NCBI GenBank assembly: GCA_024760905.1
Contig: CM045733.1
Span: 37,585,001 to 37,649,000, forward strand
Direction of reading: 5' to 3'
Length of the DNA stretch: 64,000 nt
From: Plotosus lineatus
Taxonomy: Eukaryota; Chordata; Actinopteri; Siluriformes; Plotosidae
The notes under the pieces were generated by a model. It was not told the origin of the DNA. It saw only the letters and a program-made list of their open reading frames with translations, and did not search any database. Below, piece by piece: positions 21,951 to 33,225 of this stretch (positions are counted from its first letter, which is position 1; each line of letters starts with the position of its first letter). Position numbers and translations under genes: made by a program.

Positions 21951-22929
21951 GAAAGTGGATTGCAGTAGCAGTGAAACTTTCTTCCAATCAGAGTCCAATC
22001 CTGATCTTGCTTCCACTCAGATTCGTTATTGAGAGGCATGTGTATTATGTGCCATTGGCTTTTGAGATAGTTGGATTTTAGGCTATAAATTTTGTCAACC
22101 TTAGTTCATAAGATTATCTTGAATAAAGAGGAAAATATACTTTTCTTTTTTTGGCACAAATGTTGTTACAGTGTTCATCACCCATGGCAGATAACACCAG
22201 AATTTCAAATAAGTTTGATGCTAGGGATACAGATGCGATATTCGTATTGGACATCAGCTTCAATGTTAAGTAGCTCTCTAAATCAGGTATCAGACAATAA
22301 GACCATCTATTGGGCCGATATGTGAGCCACTCCACCAAAAGTAGGCTCTTGTGTCCAAAAATGAAAAATGAGCTTTTTACATAGTCAGATAGAGGAGGCC
22401 CAAAGCTGCAAAATGCAGCAAAAAGTTTATTAATACCTTGAAAACTGAGCGAGCTATGCCATTTCTTGTGTCAGCATTCAACTAAAAATTTCACAAGACC
22501 TTTTAGAGAAAAATGAGCACAAAGATTGCCATTCTTCTAAGATCATTAGTCCTTAGCAACCAAACATTTTTATGCACCTCAGCCATATAAACTTTTAGAA
22601 AACATGTCTAGGAAGAGTTTTAGGAAGAGATGATAAGAGAAATCATCCTCATTTTAATCTGACACGCCCTTTTTAAACCCATGAGTCACCAGTCACCGTG
22701 GTAACCCCCCAAAAAAATGAACAAAAAAAAAAAAAAACCCGACTTTTTTTTCATTTGTTTATTCCAATAAGATCAGTATATATCTTTTCAACCATTATAT
22801 ATAGGTTCAAATGTCTTCAAATGATACTGATTGAAAAAAAAAAAACCCTGTCAGGTTCAAACAAATCATATTGAAGCACTATATATGATAACCATATAAC
22901 AAAACTCTCTGATCTCTTTATACAAGTAA

Positions 22930-23225
22930 GCTTCATCAACTCTGCCCTCATCATTATCATCTTAATCTATATCCTGCTCAGCAGAAAGGATCACAGCTCA
23001 TCCCAAACACAACAAAACTGACTCATCACACTTATTAACAGATGCCTCTTCTTTATCAACATCAAAATCTTCAACACAGCTGGCATCATCAACTCTGCTC
23101 AACAGCTGGCTTCATCAACTCTACCCTCAATATTACTCATCTTAATCTATATCCTCACCACCAACACAACTCATGCACACTTTTATTAACAGATGCCTCT
23201 TCTTTATCAACATCAAAATGTTCAT
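22930..23225. repeat. Tandem duplication, period about 165 bp
   Basis: Two units share cttcatcaactct, cttaatctatatcct and cagatgcctcttctttatca (in the second also caacatcaaaat). On the minus strand each unit reads as an Asp/Glu-rich segment. Confidence 0.7.
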
Positions 23226-23506
23226 CATCACAGCTGGCATTATCATCAGTTTGTTCATATGTAAAAGGAATAAAACATTTAATTATTTGTCAGGTCTTGA
23301 CCAATTTTCGTATAAAACTAAAGAACCCATGATCCAGCATGTCCAGTCCAGACAAGATTACACACAAATCAAATAATCAAAAAAAAAAATCCATAATCAA
23401 ATTTTGCTTGCAGAGAAAAATACTCACCGGCGAAATAATCTTCAAGAACGCCAAGCATTCCGGCATCTTCAAAGCACAATTCTCGCATCGAATTTAACAT
23501 CTATAC

Positions 23507-23780
23507 CAGGGGTGTCAAACTCATGCCATAATGGGCCATGTGGCTGCAGGTTTTTGTTTCAACCAAGCAGCAGCACACCTGACTCTCTCATTTAAACAAA
23601 CAGTTTGAGTCTTCAGGCAGTTGATTGATCAATCTGTGTGCTCTTTACCGAGAATGACCAATCAACTGCCTGAAGACTGAACTCGGTTGTTTAAATGAGC
23701 AAAGTCAGGTGTGCTGCTGCTTGGTTGAAACAACAACCTGCAGCCATGCGGCCCATGGTGGCATGAGTTTGACACCCCTG
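23507..23780. mobile_element. hAT-type MITE with long inverted arms, 274 bp
   Basis: Starts caggggtgtcaaactcatgc and ends with its complement. The inverted arms extend for about 100 bp on each side (aaccaagcagcagcacacctg matched by its complement). Flanked by atctatac (23499-23506) and atctatgc (23781-23788), an 8-bp duplication with one change. Confidence 0.88.
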
Positions 23781-24439
23781 ATCTATGCTAATGCTGCTAG
23801 ACATCACAGATGACATTTCCCTCTCTTTTTACAGAAATTGTGTATTCACCATCTTATAAATAAACCTAATGGCTGTTATTGAAGAGAAAGTTGGAGATAA
23901 GTTCCGTATCGTCTTTATAACCTTTATTTTATTCACTGAAACGGTATTTTAATATCAAAACAGTAGCCAAAATGGAGAGACAACTTCACAACCGTTCTTC
24001 TTGGTGTATGGATTACAGTGTATCTTGTACCGAACTCTGAATAATTGCAACGAAAACCAGGTGTTTGCTTCTGTTTTTATCTAGTTTTATGAGGGTACTC
24101 GTCAGAAAAATGGGGGAAAAGACATTTTTAGTGAGTTTTAGTCGATTTCACATGAGCAAGTGATAGTTGAATACTTGTTTTAATAGTTTATGCAAAAATC
24201 TGAATTTTGATTTAAAAAAAGGACCATTTTTACTTTTCTGGCCTTTATCTTAAAAGTGGTCTGTGTGACAAGTACCTACTTTTGGTGGAGCGCCTCACAT
24301 ATATAGACAAATTTGATCAGTACTCTTTGGTAGCGTTAACTAGCCCAGTGACATTTTGATTGATCGCCAGTGTGCTGTTTGGTTCAGTTTAAACTTGCAC
24401 ATTAATTTTTGCCCCCCCCCACCAAGGTTGTTTACAAAA

Positions 24440-25125
24440 TGGAAAAAACAGACATTAAATATCTGAAGATGTATATCAAGAGCCCTCAACGGGCCCTCAA
24501 TTGGAAGCTTAATTGAATGATATGTGCAAAACTCCAGTCTTGACTTTAACAGTGAAGAAGCATCTGCGAGAGTAAGCCATACCCAAGACTGGAAAATAAA
24601 AGTAAAAGATTAAGACAGACAACAACCACCACCCCCCCTCCCAGACATTGGACACTGAGAGAAAATGCTACAAGAGGCTCAATCCAATTTTCAGGTCTTT
24701 GGGACACAAAGAATAAAAGTTATAAGGTATTGAGTACAAGAGAAAATTCTAGAGGAGTTCTTGATAGCTGTCAAACATGGGTGGTGGTAAAATAAAGGAG
24801 TTATATCAGGGAATCGGGATCTTGACAATACCATGCAATACCCTGTGGACATGACAAAATGCCAGACTATACAAGAATTGTTTAAAGAAAAAGCAGCCAG
24901 TTAGTATTTTGCAATAATGGAGTGGCCAAAGCAGTGACTGGATCTCAACCCTATTGAGCTATTGTGAGAGCAGCTTGACTGCATGTTACAAAGGCATACC
25001 CAGAAAGCCAGTCCAACTTGTGGGAGGTGTTTCACTATATTTCGCAACTCATTTGACAGATGAAAGTTTGTTTTCATGAAAGAATTGACAGTTTCATGGT
25101 GACCCCAAATTTTTGAATAGAAGTG
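24440..25125 (+). mobile_element. Decayed Tc1-like transposon, 3' portion
   Basis: In broken frames at about 24940-25050 it reads LDLNPIELL then EQLDCMLQRHTQKA, the DLNPIE block with the last catalytic Glu of Tc1 transposases. The end ggtgaccccaaatttttgaa at about 25098-25118 matches the common Tc1 terminus. Confidence 0.6.
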
Positions 25126-25129
25126 CAAG

Positions 25130-26149
25130 TTCCTGTCTTCAGTACTCAACTAATAAACTGACTTTTTGCCAAAACAACACAGTTGCATATGATACTTCAT
25201 ACAAATGAATGCAATTGTTTCATAACTAAAAAAATATTTGCCTCTGTTTGCTTGCATTCATAGCATGTGTTGCAAAACTTTATTTTTCTTTGACAAAATA
25301 TTTGCCTAAGACCTAAAAGAAATGTGTAATTCACATATGTGAAACCAAAATAATGTAATTAATAAAAGTTTTAAAGACAGCACCATTCTTGGTATAGTGC
25401 TTAATAACATTATAATCATGATTTTCTACACAATATTTTGTTAATCCAAATACAAAATTATCAAATTACACTGATATAGACATACCATTAGGTGTGTATG
25501 ATGCTGAAGCGGACAAGAAAGGCAGGATGGAGGTACAGAACACTTTATTAATGAAGTAGTCATAAATAAGAAGCAGTCACCAGCAAGCAGACAATCAAGA
25601 ACAGTTAGGTAAACCAACAGATAGAAAGCCAGTAAGCAGGACAAATCAACAAGATTGTGATATAGACTAACAAAACAAAATAACATTCATACCTCGCATT
25701 GAGGTAGTGTTAACAAAAGCCTTAAATAGAAAGCCTGATTGACCCGAGTCCTCCTTAATGCACCCTCAGCTGTGAGCAAAGCACTTGAATAGAGGACTCT
25801 AGCCAGGAACAGTAAGCAAAACCCCTGTCATTGTTGCAATGCATGCTGGAACTTGTAGGTGGCAAATACAGCAGTCTACTCAACCGTGTAGTTGGGGTGT
25901 GGCGGTGTATTCAGCGGTCCGCACTGGGAGTGGTGATGCACATGACACATACCATGTTGACCTTACATCAACTCCAGAGCAAATCAACACAGCTGATACA
26001 GACAGATACTTCATCAATTCCTGTAAAGTTAATCCAACCAATAATGGACCAAAACCTTTAATATATGATCATAGTTGAGTTTGTGTTTCCTGTTTATGCT
26101 TGCAAGCAGCTTTGATTCCTCTTCCTATATGAAAACTGTTTCATTTTGC
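25130..26149. other. Unassigned intergenic sequence
   Basis: AT-rich. Short open frames such as 25831-26078 show no protein motif. Confidence 0.4.
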
Positions 26150-26164
26150 TTCCAGTACAAAATT

Positions 26165-27512
26165 CATTCATTCATCGTCTTCCGCTTCTTCCAGGGTCAG
26201 GTCGCGGGGGCAGAAACCTAAGCAAAGAGGCCCAGACATCCCTCTCCCCAGCCACTTCCTCCAGCTCTTCCGGGGGGAACACCGAGGCGTTCCCAGATAA
26301 GCCGAGAGACATAGACCCTCTAGCGTGTTCTAGGTCGACCCCGGGTCTCTTCCTGGTTGGACATGCCCGAAACACCACACCAGGGAGGCGTTCGGGAGGC
26401 ATTCTAACAAGATGCCTGAGCCACCTCAACTGGCCCCTCTCAACGCGGAGGAGCAGTGGATCTACTCCGAGCTCTTCCCATATGGTAGAGCTTCTCACCT
26501 TATCTCTAAGGGAGAGCCCCGTCACTCGGTGAAGGAAGCTCATTTCAGCCACTTGTATCCACAACCTTGTTCTTCCGGTCACTACCCAAAGCTCATTACC
26601 ATAGGTGAGGGTTGAAACGTAGATCAACTGGTAAATTAGGAGCTTTGCCTTACGCTCATCTCCTTCACCACAATGGACCGGTACAGGCTCCGTTTAACAG
26701 CACAGGCTTCAGCGATCCGTCTGTCAATCTTCCGCGCCATCCTTAGCACACTTGTGAACATGACTACAAGATACTTAAACTCCTCCGCTTGGGGCAGGAC
26801 TTCGGTCCCGAACCGGAGGGTGAAATCCACCCTTGTCCAACGGAGAACCATGTCCTCGGACTTGGAGGTGCTGATTTTCATCCCGGCCGCTTCGCACTTG
26901 ACTGCGAATCGCTCCAATGAGAGCTGAAGGTCCTGGCCTGATGAAGCCAAAAGGACATCATCCGCAAAAAGGAGAGACGAGATCCGATGGCCACCAAACC
27001 AGAACCCCTCAATGCCTCGGTTGTGCCTAGAAATTTTGTCCATAAAAATTATGAACAGAATTAGGGACAAAGGACAGCCTTGGCGAACGCCAACCCTCAC
27101 CGGAAACAAATTCGTTCTGTTGTTCCCAATATGGATCAAACTCTGGCTCCAGTGATACAGCGATCAAATGGCCCGTAGCAACGAGTCAGGAACATCATAC
27201 TCCCGGAGCACGCCCCACAAGATAGCCCGGTCGAAAGCCTTCTCCAAATCCACAAAACACAGATGGACAGATTGAGCAAACTCTCATGCCCCCTCCAAGA
27301 TCCTGTGTAACGTATAGAGTTGATAAGTATAGAGTTGTCAAGAGTGCTACGGCCAGGAGGAAAACCATATTGTTCCTCCTGAATCCGAGGTTCGACTATC
27401 GGTCGGCTGCTCCTCTCCAGTACCCCTGCATAGACTTTCCCGGTTAGGCTGAGGAGTGATTCCCTGATAATTGGAACACACCTTCCGGTCCCCCTTTTTA
27501 AAAAAGTTAAGG
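26165..27512 (-). mobile_element. LINE C copy 1, 5'-truncated non-LTR element of a second lineage
   Basis: Minus-strand frames: EEQYGFPPGRSTLDN, then GVRQGCPLSLILFIIFMDKI and SSLLFADDVLLASSGQD (FADD active site) at about 26900-27139, and the C-terminal EMSFLHRVTGLSLRDKVRSS, RPGVDLEHARG and LEEVAGERDVWASLLRFLPP at 26172-26627. Several frameshifts. Flanked by a perfect 15-bp duplication ttccagtacaaaatt at 26150-26164 and 27513-27527. Clade not assigned; it is clearly not LINE A. Confidence 0.9.
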
Positions 27513-27529
27513 TTCCAGTACAAAATTTC

Positions 27530-28629
27530 TTAGATAAATAATAATGCAATATGCATGTCAACTTAAAGTAGGAGCAAATATCTGGTATTCTAACTTTACA
27601 TTTAGCACAAAAACAATTGGACAGTTTTAAAAGGATCACGTAAGGCTGTGTGGGGTGGCTTGACCACATGTCTGTAGCTGCTGCAAAATGAAAAGCACCA
27701 TAAAGCCCTTTTTAAACTTTGATTGGGCATTCAAGGGGAAACATTGCAACAACATTATTGAAGTATTTGAGGCTAGGCATTACATACCTGAGGTGTTCAG
27801 GGTGCTGATTAACCCTCTTAATCCCAGCTTTCCAACGGTATGAAATCAGGACCATGTCCTTACACATGTGTGTCGTTTTCCTATCATTTTCTGCATTTAT
27901 ATTAACACCATTTGCATCATATGAATTGCCTCTTGCAAAGACTGTTTATAGTGTGCAATTAGAGTACAAATGCTCATGAGCGTATTTATATTACTGCACA
28001 ATGTGTTGTTCCCCCCCAGTTTAATTTTTTTATTATTGAATGATTTGTGATGAATATTTTATATTTTTACATGGCTTGATGTTGATTTTGGAATAGTGGC
28101 ATAATCAGCATGGGCACATGAAAAAAATAATTTATCTAAACCAGAACAATAATGCACATTTTTACATGTGTGGATAATTAGTGTACCATTCTTTACCTTC
28201 TGACTCCTGACCCAATATCATGCAGCAATTTCCTCTCAAATCAGATAATGATATTGGGACTAGAACCAGGGATATACTCAATTTACAGTAAGCCACCATA
28301 CTATTTCATCCAAATAAAAAATGACTCAAGTCAAAACAATTATTTGCACCACAGCTTTCAGGCCAAGTGAAAATTCTCCTCTCATCCACTGTAAGAGAAT
28401 ATACAATTTTTATATATTCAAATGTATATTTTTGGCATTTACCAGCGTTTGAGAAATAACTCAGACAATATTAATAGGGACAAGGTAATTTTGACAAGGT
28501 CAAAGTTCAAACGGAGACCTTGACAAGCTTATTCACACCTACACACCATAGGAAACATTCATACAAAATTTCAGAATGATCTGCCTAGTAGTTCTTGAGG
28601 AATAATGTATACTCATATACAGTTTACAC
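27530..28629. other. Unassigned intergenic sequence
   Basis: AT-rich, nothing recognised. Confidence 0.4.
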
Positions 28630-28631
28630 TA

Positions 28632-30143
28632 GTCCTTCTCAAAAATTAGCATATTGAGATAAAGTTCATTATTTTCTGTAATGTACTGATAAACATGAGA
28701 CTTTCATATATTGTAGATTCATTGCACACCAACTGAAATATTTCAGGTCTTTTATTACTGATAATTTTGGCATACAGCTCATGAAAACCCAAAATTCCTA
28801 TCTCAAAAAATTAGCATATTTAATCCGACCAATAAAAAAAAAAAGTGTTTTTAATACAAAAAATGTCAACCTTCAAATAATTATGTTCAGTTATGCACTC
28901 AATACTTGGTCGAGAATCCTTTTGCAGAAATGACTGCTTCAATGCGGCGTGGCATGGAGGCAATCAGCCTGTGGCACTGCTGAGGTGTTATGGAGGCCCA
29001 GGATGCTTCAATAGCAGCCTTAAGCTCATCCTCAGTGTTGGGTCTGGTGTCGCTCAACTTTCTCTTCACAATATCCCACAGATTCTCTATGGGGTTCAGG
29101 TCAGGAGAGTTGGCAGGCCAATTGAGCACAGTAATACCATGGTCAGTAAACCATTTACCAGTGGTTTTGGCACTGTGAGCAGGTGCCAGGTCGTGCTGAA
29201 AAATTAAATATTTACCTCTATAAAGCTTTTCAGCAGATGGAAGCATGAAGTGCTCCAAAATCTCCTGATAGCTAGCTGCATTGACCCTGCCCTTGATAAA
29301 ACATAGTGGACCAACACCAGCAGCTGACATGGCACCCCAGACCATCACTGACTGTGGGTACTTGACACTGGACTTCAGGCATTTTGGCATTTCCTTCTCC
29401 CCAGTCTTCCTCCAGACTCTGGCACCTTGATTTCCGAATGACACGCAAAATTTGCTTTCATCCGAAAAAAGTACTTTGGACCACTGAGCAACAGTCCAGT
29501 GCTGCTTCTCTGTAGCCCAGGTCAGGCGCTTCTGCCGCTGTTTCTGGTTCAAAAGTGGCTTGACCTGGGGAATGCGGCACCTGTAGCCCATTTCCTGCAC
29601 ACGCCTGTGCACGGTGGCTCTGGATGTTTCTACTCTAGACTCAGTCCACTGCTTCCACAGGTCCCCCCAAGGTCTGGAATCGGCCCTTCTTTCACTTGTT
29701 CCTTCCCACAGACGTCCCACTGTGGTGCCTTGATACAGCACTCTGGGAACAGCCTATTTGCTCAGAGATTTCTTTGTGTCTTACCCTCTTACTTGAGGGT
29801 GTCAATGATGGCCTTCTGGACAGCAGTCAGGTCGGCAGTCTTACCCATGATTGCGGTTTTGAGTAATGAACCAGGCTGGGAGTTTTTAAAAGCCTCAGGA
29901 ATCTTTTGCAGGTGTTTAGATTTAATTCGTTGATTCAGATGATTAGGCTAATAGCTCGTTTATTGTACCTTTTCATGATATCCTAATTTTTTGAGATAGG
30001 AATTTTGGGTTTTCATGAGCTGTATGCCAAAATCATTATTAAAACAATAAAAGACCTGAAATATTTCAGTTGGTGTGCAATTTATCAGTACATTACAGAA
30101 AATAATGAACTTTATCGCAATATGCTAATTTTTTGAGAAGGAC
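28632..30143 (-). mobile_element. Tc1-like DNA transposon with long inverted repeats
   Basis: Long terminal inverted repeats (about 180-200 bp): left gtccttctcaaaaattagca, right its near complement ttttttgagaaggac. Inner direct-repeat-like copies of ctcaaaaaattagcatat lie near 28801 and, complemented, near 29978, an IR/DR arrangement. Flanked by TA on both sides (28630-28631, 30144-30145). Contains one transposase gene on the minus strand. Confidence 0.92.
28899..29848 (-). pseudogene. Tc1-like transposase, N-terminus broken
   Basis: Cuts out and reinserts the element at TA. 280 residues are open at 28899-29741: VLFSDESKF (first Asp), IFQHDLAPAHSAKT (second Asp), NSPDLNPIENLW (Glu), with exactly 34 residues between the second Asp and the Glu, the DD34E signature. 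The start MGKTADLTAVQKAIIDTLK at 29846-29790 is followed by a stop, and the paired helix-turn-helix region around 29690-29790 is shortened, so the protein probably cannot be made whole. The catalytic triad is intact. Confidence 0.9.
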
Positions 30144-30149
30144 TAGTAC

Positions 30150-32540
30150 ATTATTGTTAAAACAAAATTTTCAAGCATTTGTAGAAAAATTAATAAAATG
30201 CTCACCACTGAAACATATCCATTTTGATAATACATATATATGGTTGTCCTTCCACTAAGAATCATATGGCCTTCCTCAGAAAGTAGCTAGGGAGAAGAGT
30301 GTCTGGGATTCAGTGGTTGTCTGCTTTCGCACACCTCAAGCTTTGACGTGTGTATAAAAGCTTTTTTGCTCAGAACTGTTGTAAAACGTGATTACACACT
30401 CATTGACAAGACATTTTCACCCATGGAAATGTTACTCACTGAGCGGTTTTAGGTTTGTTTGTGTGTAATTGAAACAGCTGGTGACTGTGGTGAGTAAAAA
30501 TCCTAGTACTGTAAATGTAAAAATGTTATAAAAATACTTAAACCAGCATCAGCCATCACCACTCCATGGTCCAACTCACCAAGATCCCATTGTTTCTTCA
30601 TCATACTTATTGTTGATGTAAACACTGCCTAAGGCTTTGACTTTTGATCATTATGCCATGAACCTGCTCACATCAGCAGATACCATGTTATCTGCTGATG
30701 TGAACATAAGGAAGACTTATTAATAGCAGAAAACGGCTCCGATGCTGACCTAAACCAATCAAACCTGTCTGGGTGTGTTTCCTAGTGTCTGATGAACTTC
30801 GATGTAGTCAATCCATTGTCTTTAATTTTCTTCCCTCATAACTTACACACTGGAATCCTTGTTTCCACACACAGCGATGGCATAATTAAAACAACGCAAC
30901 TACACACATGGAAGTAAAAATCCTTTTCCTGCAGCATACATACAACTACAGAAAAATGTAAAATGTATTATTATAAGTTAGTAACGAGTAAAGCCAGGTC
31001 ACGCATGTCTCAAATCTGACCACCAACATAATGTTTGCAAAAACATTTCCATTGCACAACTTTGCAGACATGCAATACCACTTCCTCCGACTCTTCAAGT
31101 CATGCAACTTTTAATAGTTTTTCTGAAGATCTTTTCAGCTTTATTGAATGGATTGCCATTTTTCCAAAGTATTTTCAAACAAGCGTTGTCCGAATATCAC
31201 CAAATTCAGACCACAGCAACAGGAGAATGACGTGAATTCCTTCGTTTCTTTTATTTTTTTACATGTGGGACAGTTTATCCAGAACAAGCAAACAAATCTG
31301 AGGACCACCAAGTGGGAGCATACCCTGGCCAGAGTACCACTGCCGCATTAAATCTCTTACATTAGTAAGAGAAGACGATGTATTGAACAAATTTTGTTCA
31401 TCAAAACATTTGGATCACAAAGCCCATAATTCAATCCAAACAAAACATGTTTCTTGGAGTTTTGATATGTGACACAGTTTGCTAATAGCATGCAAATCAA
31501 CATGACAGTAATGTCACCAAACAGGAAATTAGAGCTTATATCAAACACTCCGGTACAAACACCAAACTTGGCATACGTGTTTAGCATTAGGTCATGTTGC
31601 TTTGAGTTCCTCCACTACATGGGAGGGCTACTGAAAACAAGAAGTGATGCAATTTTTCAGCAACAGCTTGATGTGTTGCTATTAAATTTAGTACATCTCA
31701 GCCCTTTCTCCATCACCAAGAGCTGGAGACCGGAAATTGTGGCCCCTTAATCTCTGCTTGCAGCTACATTTAATATAACTTTTACACAATTTCCTAAGTT
31801 CTCATGATTTTGTTTTGTGAGTAAATGTTATGCTGTGTTTTGGTCTGATTATGTCGGAGTATATTATTTCATTAGTTAATAAATTGGATTAGGGAATAAT
31901 TTGACCATTTCTACTATAGTATCAGCTTGAACATTTCTTCGCACCACAAGAGTAATGATGTGATATAAATATCATGCATTCTATTACAACATTTTAAAAT
32001 AAATGTTCTGGTAAAACACTCAACAGAAATATGTCTACCCTGTGATTATGAGCTTAGTGACCACCACTATCGTGTGACTAAAAATCTATCAGTGTTCAGG
32101 AAACTAGGCAGCAAAACCATATCTCTCTGTGTCGGTCTGTCTCTGAGCAATACTCAGCAATTTATGGCACCTGAGAGCACAAATACACAGAATAAAGTGG
32201 ATTCTGTTTCCCTGTTTACTTTCTCCGTAATACAAATGGCTTTGTCTGGCTGCCGAGTTTTAGAAGAACTACATCTGATCCTTCGCCATCTCTGGCTGGT
32301 AGCTATACCTAATGGTATACCTAATGGTATGGTATAGCTGGCTGGAGGGTGGACATTTCGACTATGAGTAAAAGACATCACACGAGAACTTTGTTGAACG
32401 CGAGCAATTTGAGCTGTACATGTAAACCACCACAAAAACTTTCAAAACAAACCTGAATACACATCAAAGACCATCACCCAATTGAGCATGCTGTGTGAAC
32501 AAGTTAACAAGACAAATTTGTATTTGAGGTATGATGAAGC
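30150..32540. other. Unassigned sequence, part possibly repetitive
   Basis: No gene recognised. Two plus-strand open frames (31035-31235, 31469-31750) carry no known motif. The stretch 31010-31770 ends in ccttaatctctgcttgcagc, which looks like the edge of a dispersed repeat, not confirmed. Confidence 0.35.
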
Positions 32541-32549
32541 GGATGTAAC

Positions 32550-32960
32550 ACTCGGACTCACTGTGCTGCGGTGAGAAATGAGGAAAGACCGCTGTGTTTT
32601 CTGTGTCTGAAAACATTGGCAGTGGACAGCATGAACCCAAATAAATTCAGGCGTCACTTAAAGACATCACACTCCGATCACGTGATGAGCCGTGTGAGTT
32701 TTTTCAGCGAAAACGTGCCAAGTATTGCCAACAACCATCCCGCTTTGTGAATGCTACTCCAGCAAACTAGTGAGCTCTGTTAGCATCAGATAAGGTGGAG
32801 GACCAAACTGCTCAATGCAGAAAACCCCACAGGAGAGCAGAGGAACTAATCCTACCTGCAGCAGACACGGTCTGTCATGCTGGATAACATCACTGCTGCG
32901 AAAATAAGCCGAGGTCCCAGTTCAGCATTGAGTAGGAGCTGAGAGTTCAGTGTTGTGCTT
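32550..32960 (+). pseudogene. hAT (ZBED-type) transposase remnant with BED zinc finger
   Basis: Broken frames read PLCFLCLKTLAVDSMNPNKF then RRHLKTSHSDHV, a BED-type Cys-x2-Cys...His-x4-His finger. After a frame change comes AKYCQQPSRFVNATPAN and then CRKPHRRAEELILPAADT. The order matches fish ZBED-like hAT transposases. Stops and shifts make it non-functional. Confidence 0.7.
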
Positions 32961-33034
32961 TAAATCTGTTTCGAAAAGCTGTGCACTGCGAAAGGTGTTT
33001 ATTGTACCATTAATCTTGACTTAATAATTTTGAC

Positions 33035-33036
<2 letters not shown>

Positions 33037-33064
<28 letters not shown>
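33037..33064. repeat. (TAA)n microsatellite
   Basis: About nine units of ATA/TAA just upstream of the hAT-type terminus. Confidence 0.95.
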
Positions 33065-33066
<2 letters not shown>

Positions 33067-33103
33067 AAACCGTTTTATTCATTTTTGTTTTGTAGGTTAA
33101 AGC

Positions 33104-33215
33104 AGTGGTCCCCAACCACCGGTCCGTGGACCGGTGCCGGTTCGTGGCTCAACTGGTCTGCAGAGGACAATGAATTATTTCCGTTTTATTTATTATCGGA
33201 GTCTGAAATGCAGCC
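33104..33215. mobile_element. hAT-type element, left part
   Basis: Begins gtggtccccaaccaccggtc, a GC-rich terminus common in fish hAT elements, and passes ttccgttttatttattatcg. LINE A copy 4 interrupts it; the remainder seems to continue at 35906-36224, ending in cccccggtccgtgg. Confidence 0.5.
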
Positions 33216-33225
33216 ATGAGGCGGG

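Larger units (their letters stand above)
22322..24298. mobile_element. 2-kb inverted-repeat DNA transposon, superfamily unassigned
   Basis: Left end gtgagccactccaccaaaag and right end, read inward, gtgaggcgctccaccaaaag, with similarity continuing through taggctcttgtg. Both ends are flanked by AT. The interior holds minus-strand coding remains: an exon-like run at about 23427-23493 (RELCFEDAGMLGVLEDYFA, followed by a gtgagt donor) and acidic segments DDEHFDVDKEEASVNKS at about 23170-23240, with a second version near 23028-23080. A hAT-type MITE is nested at 23507-23780. Confidence 0.65.
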
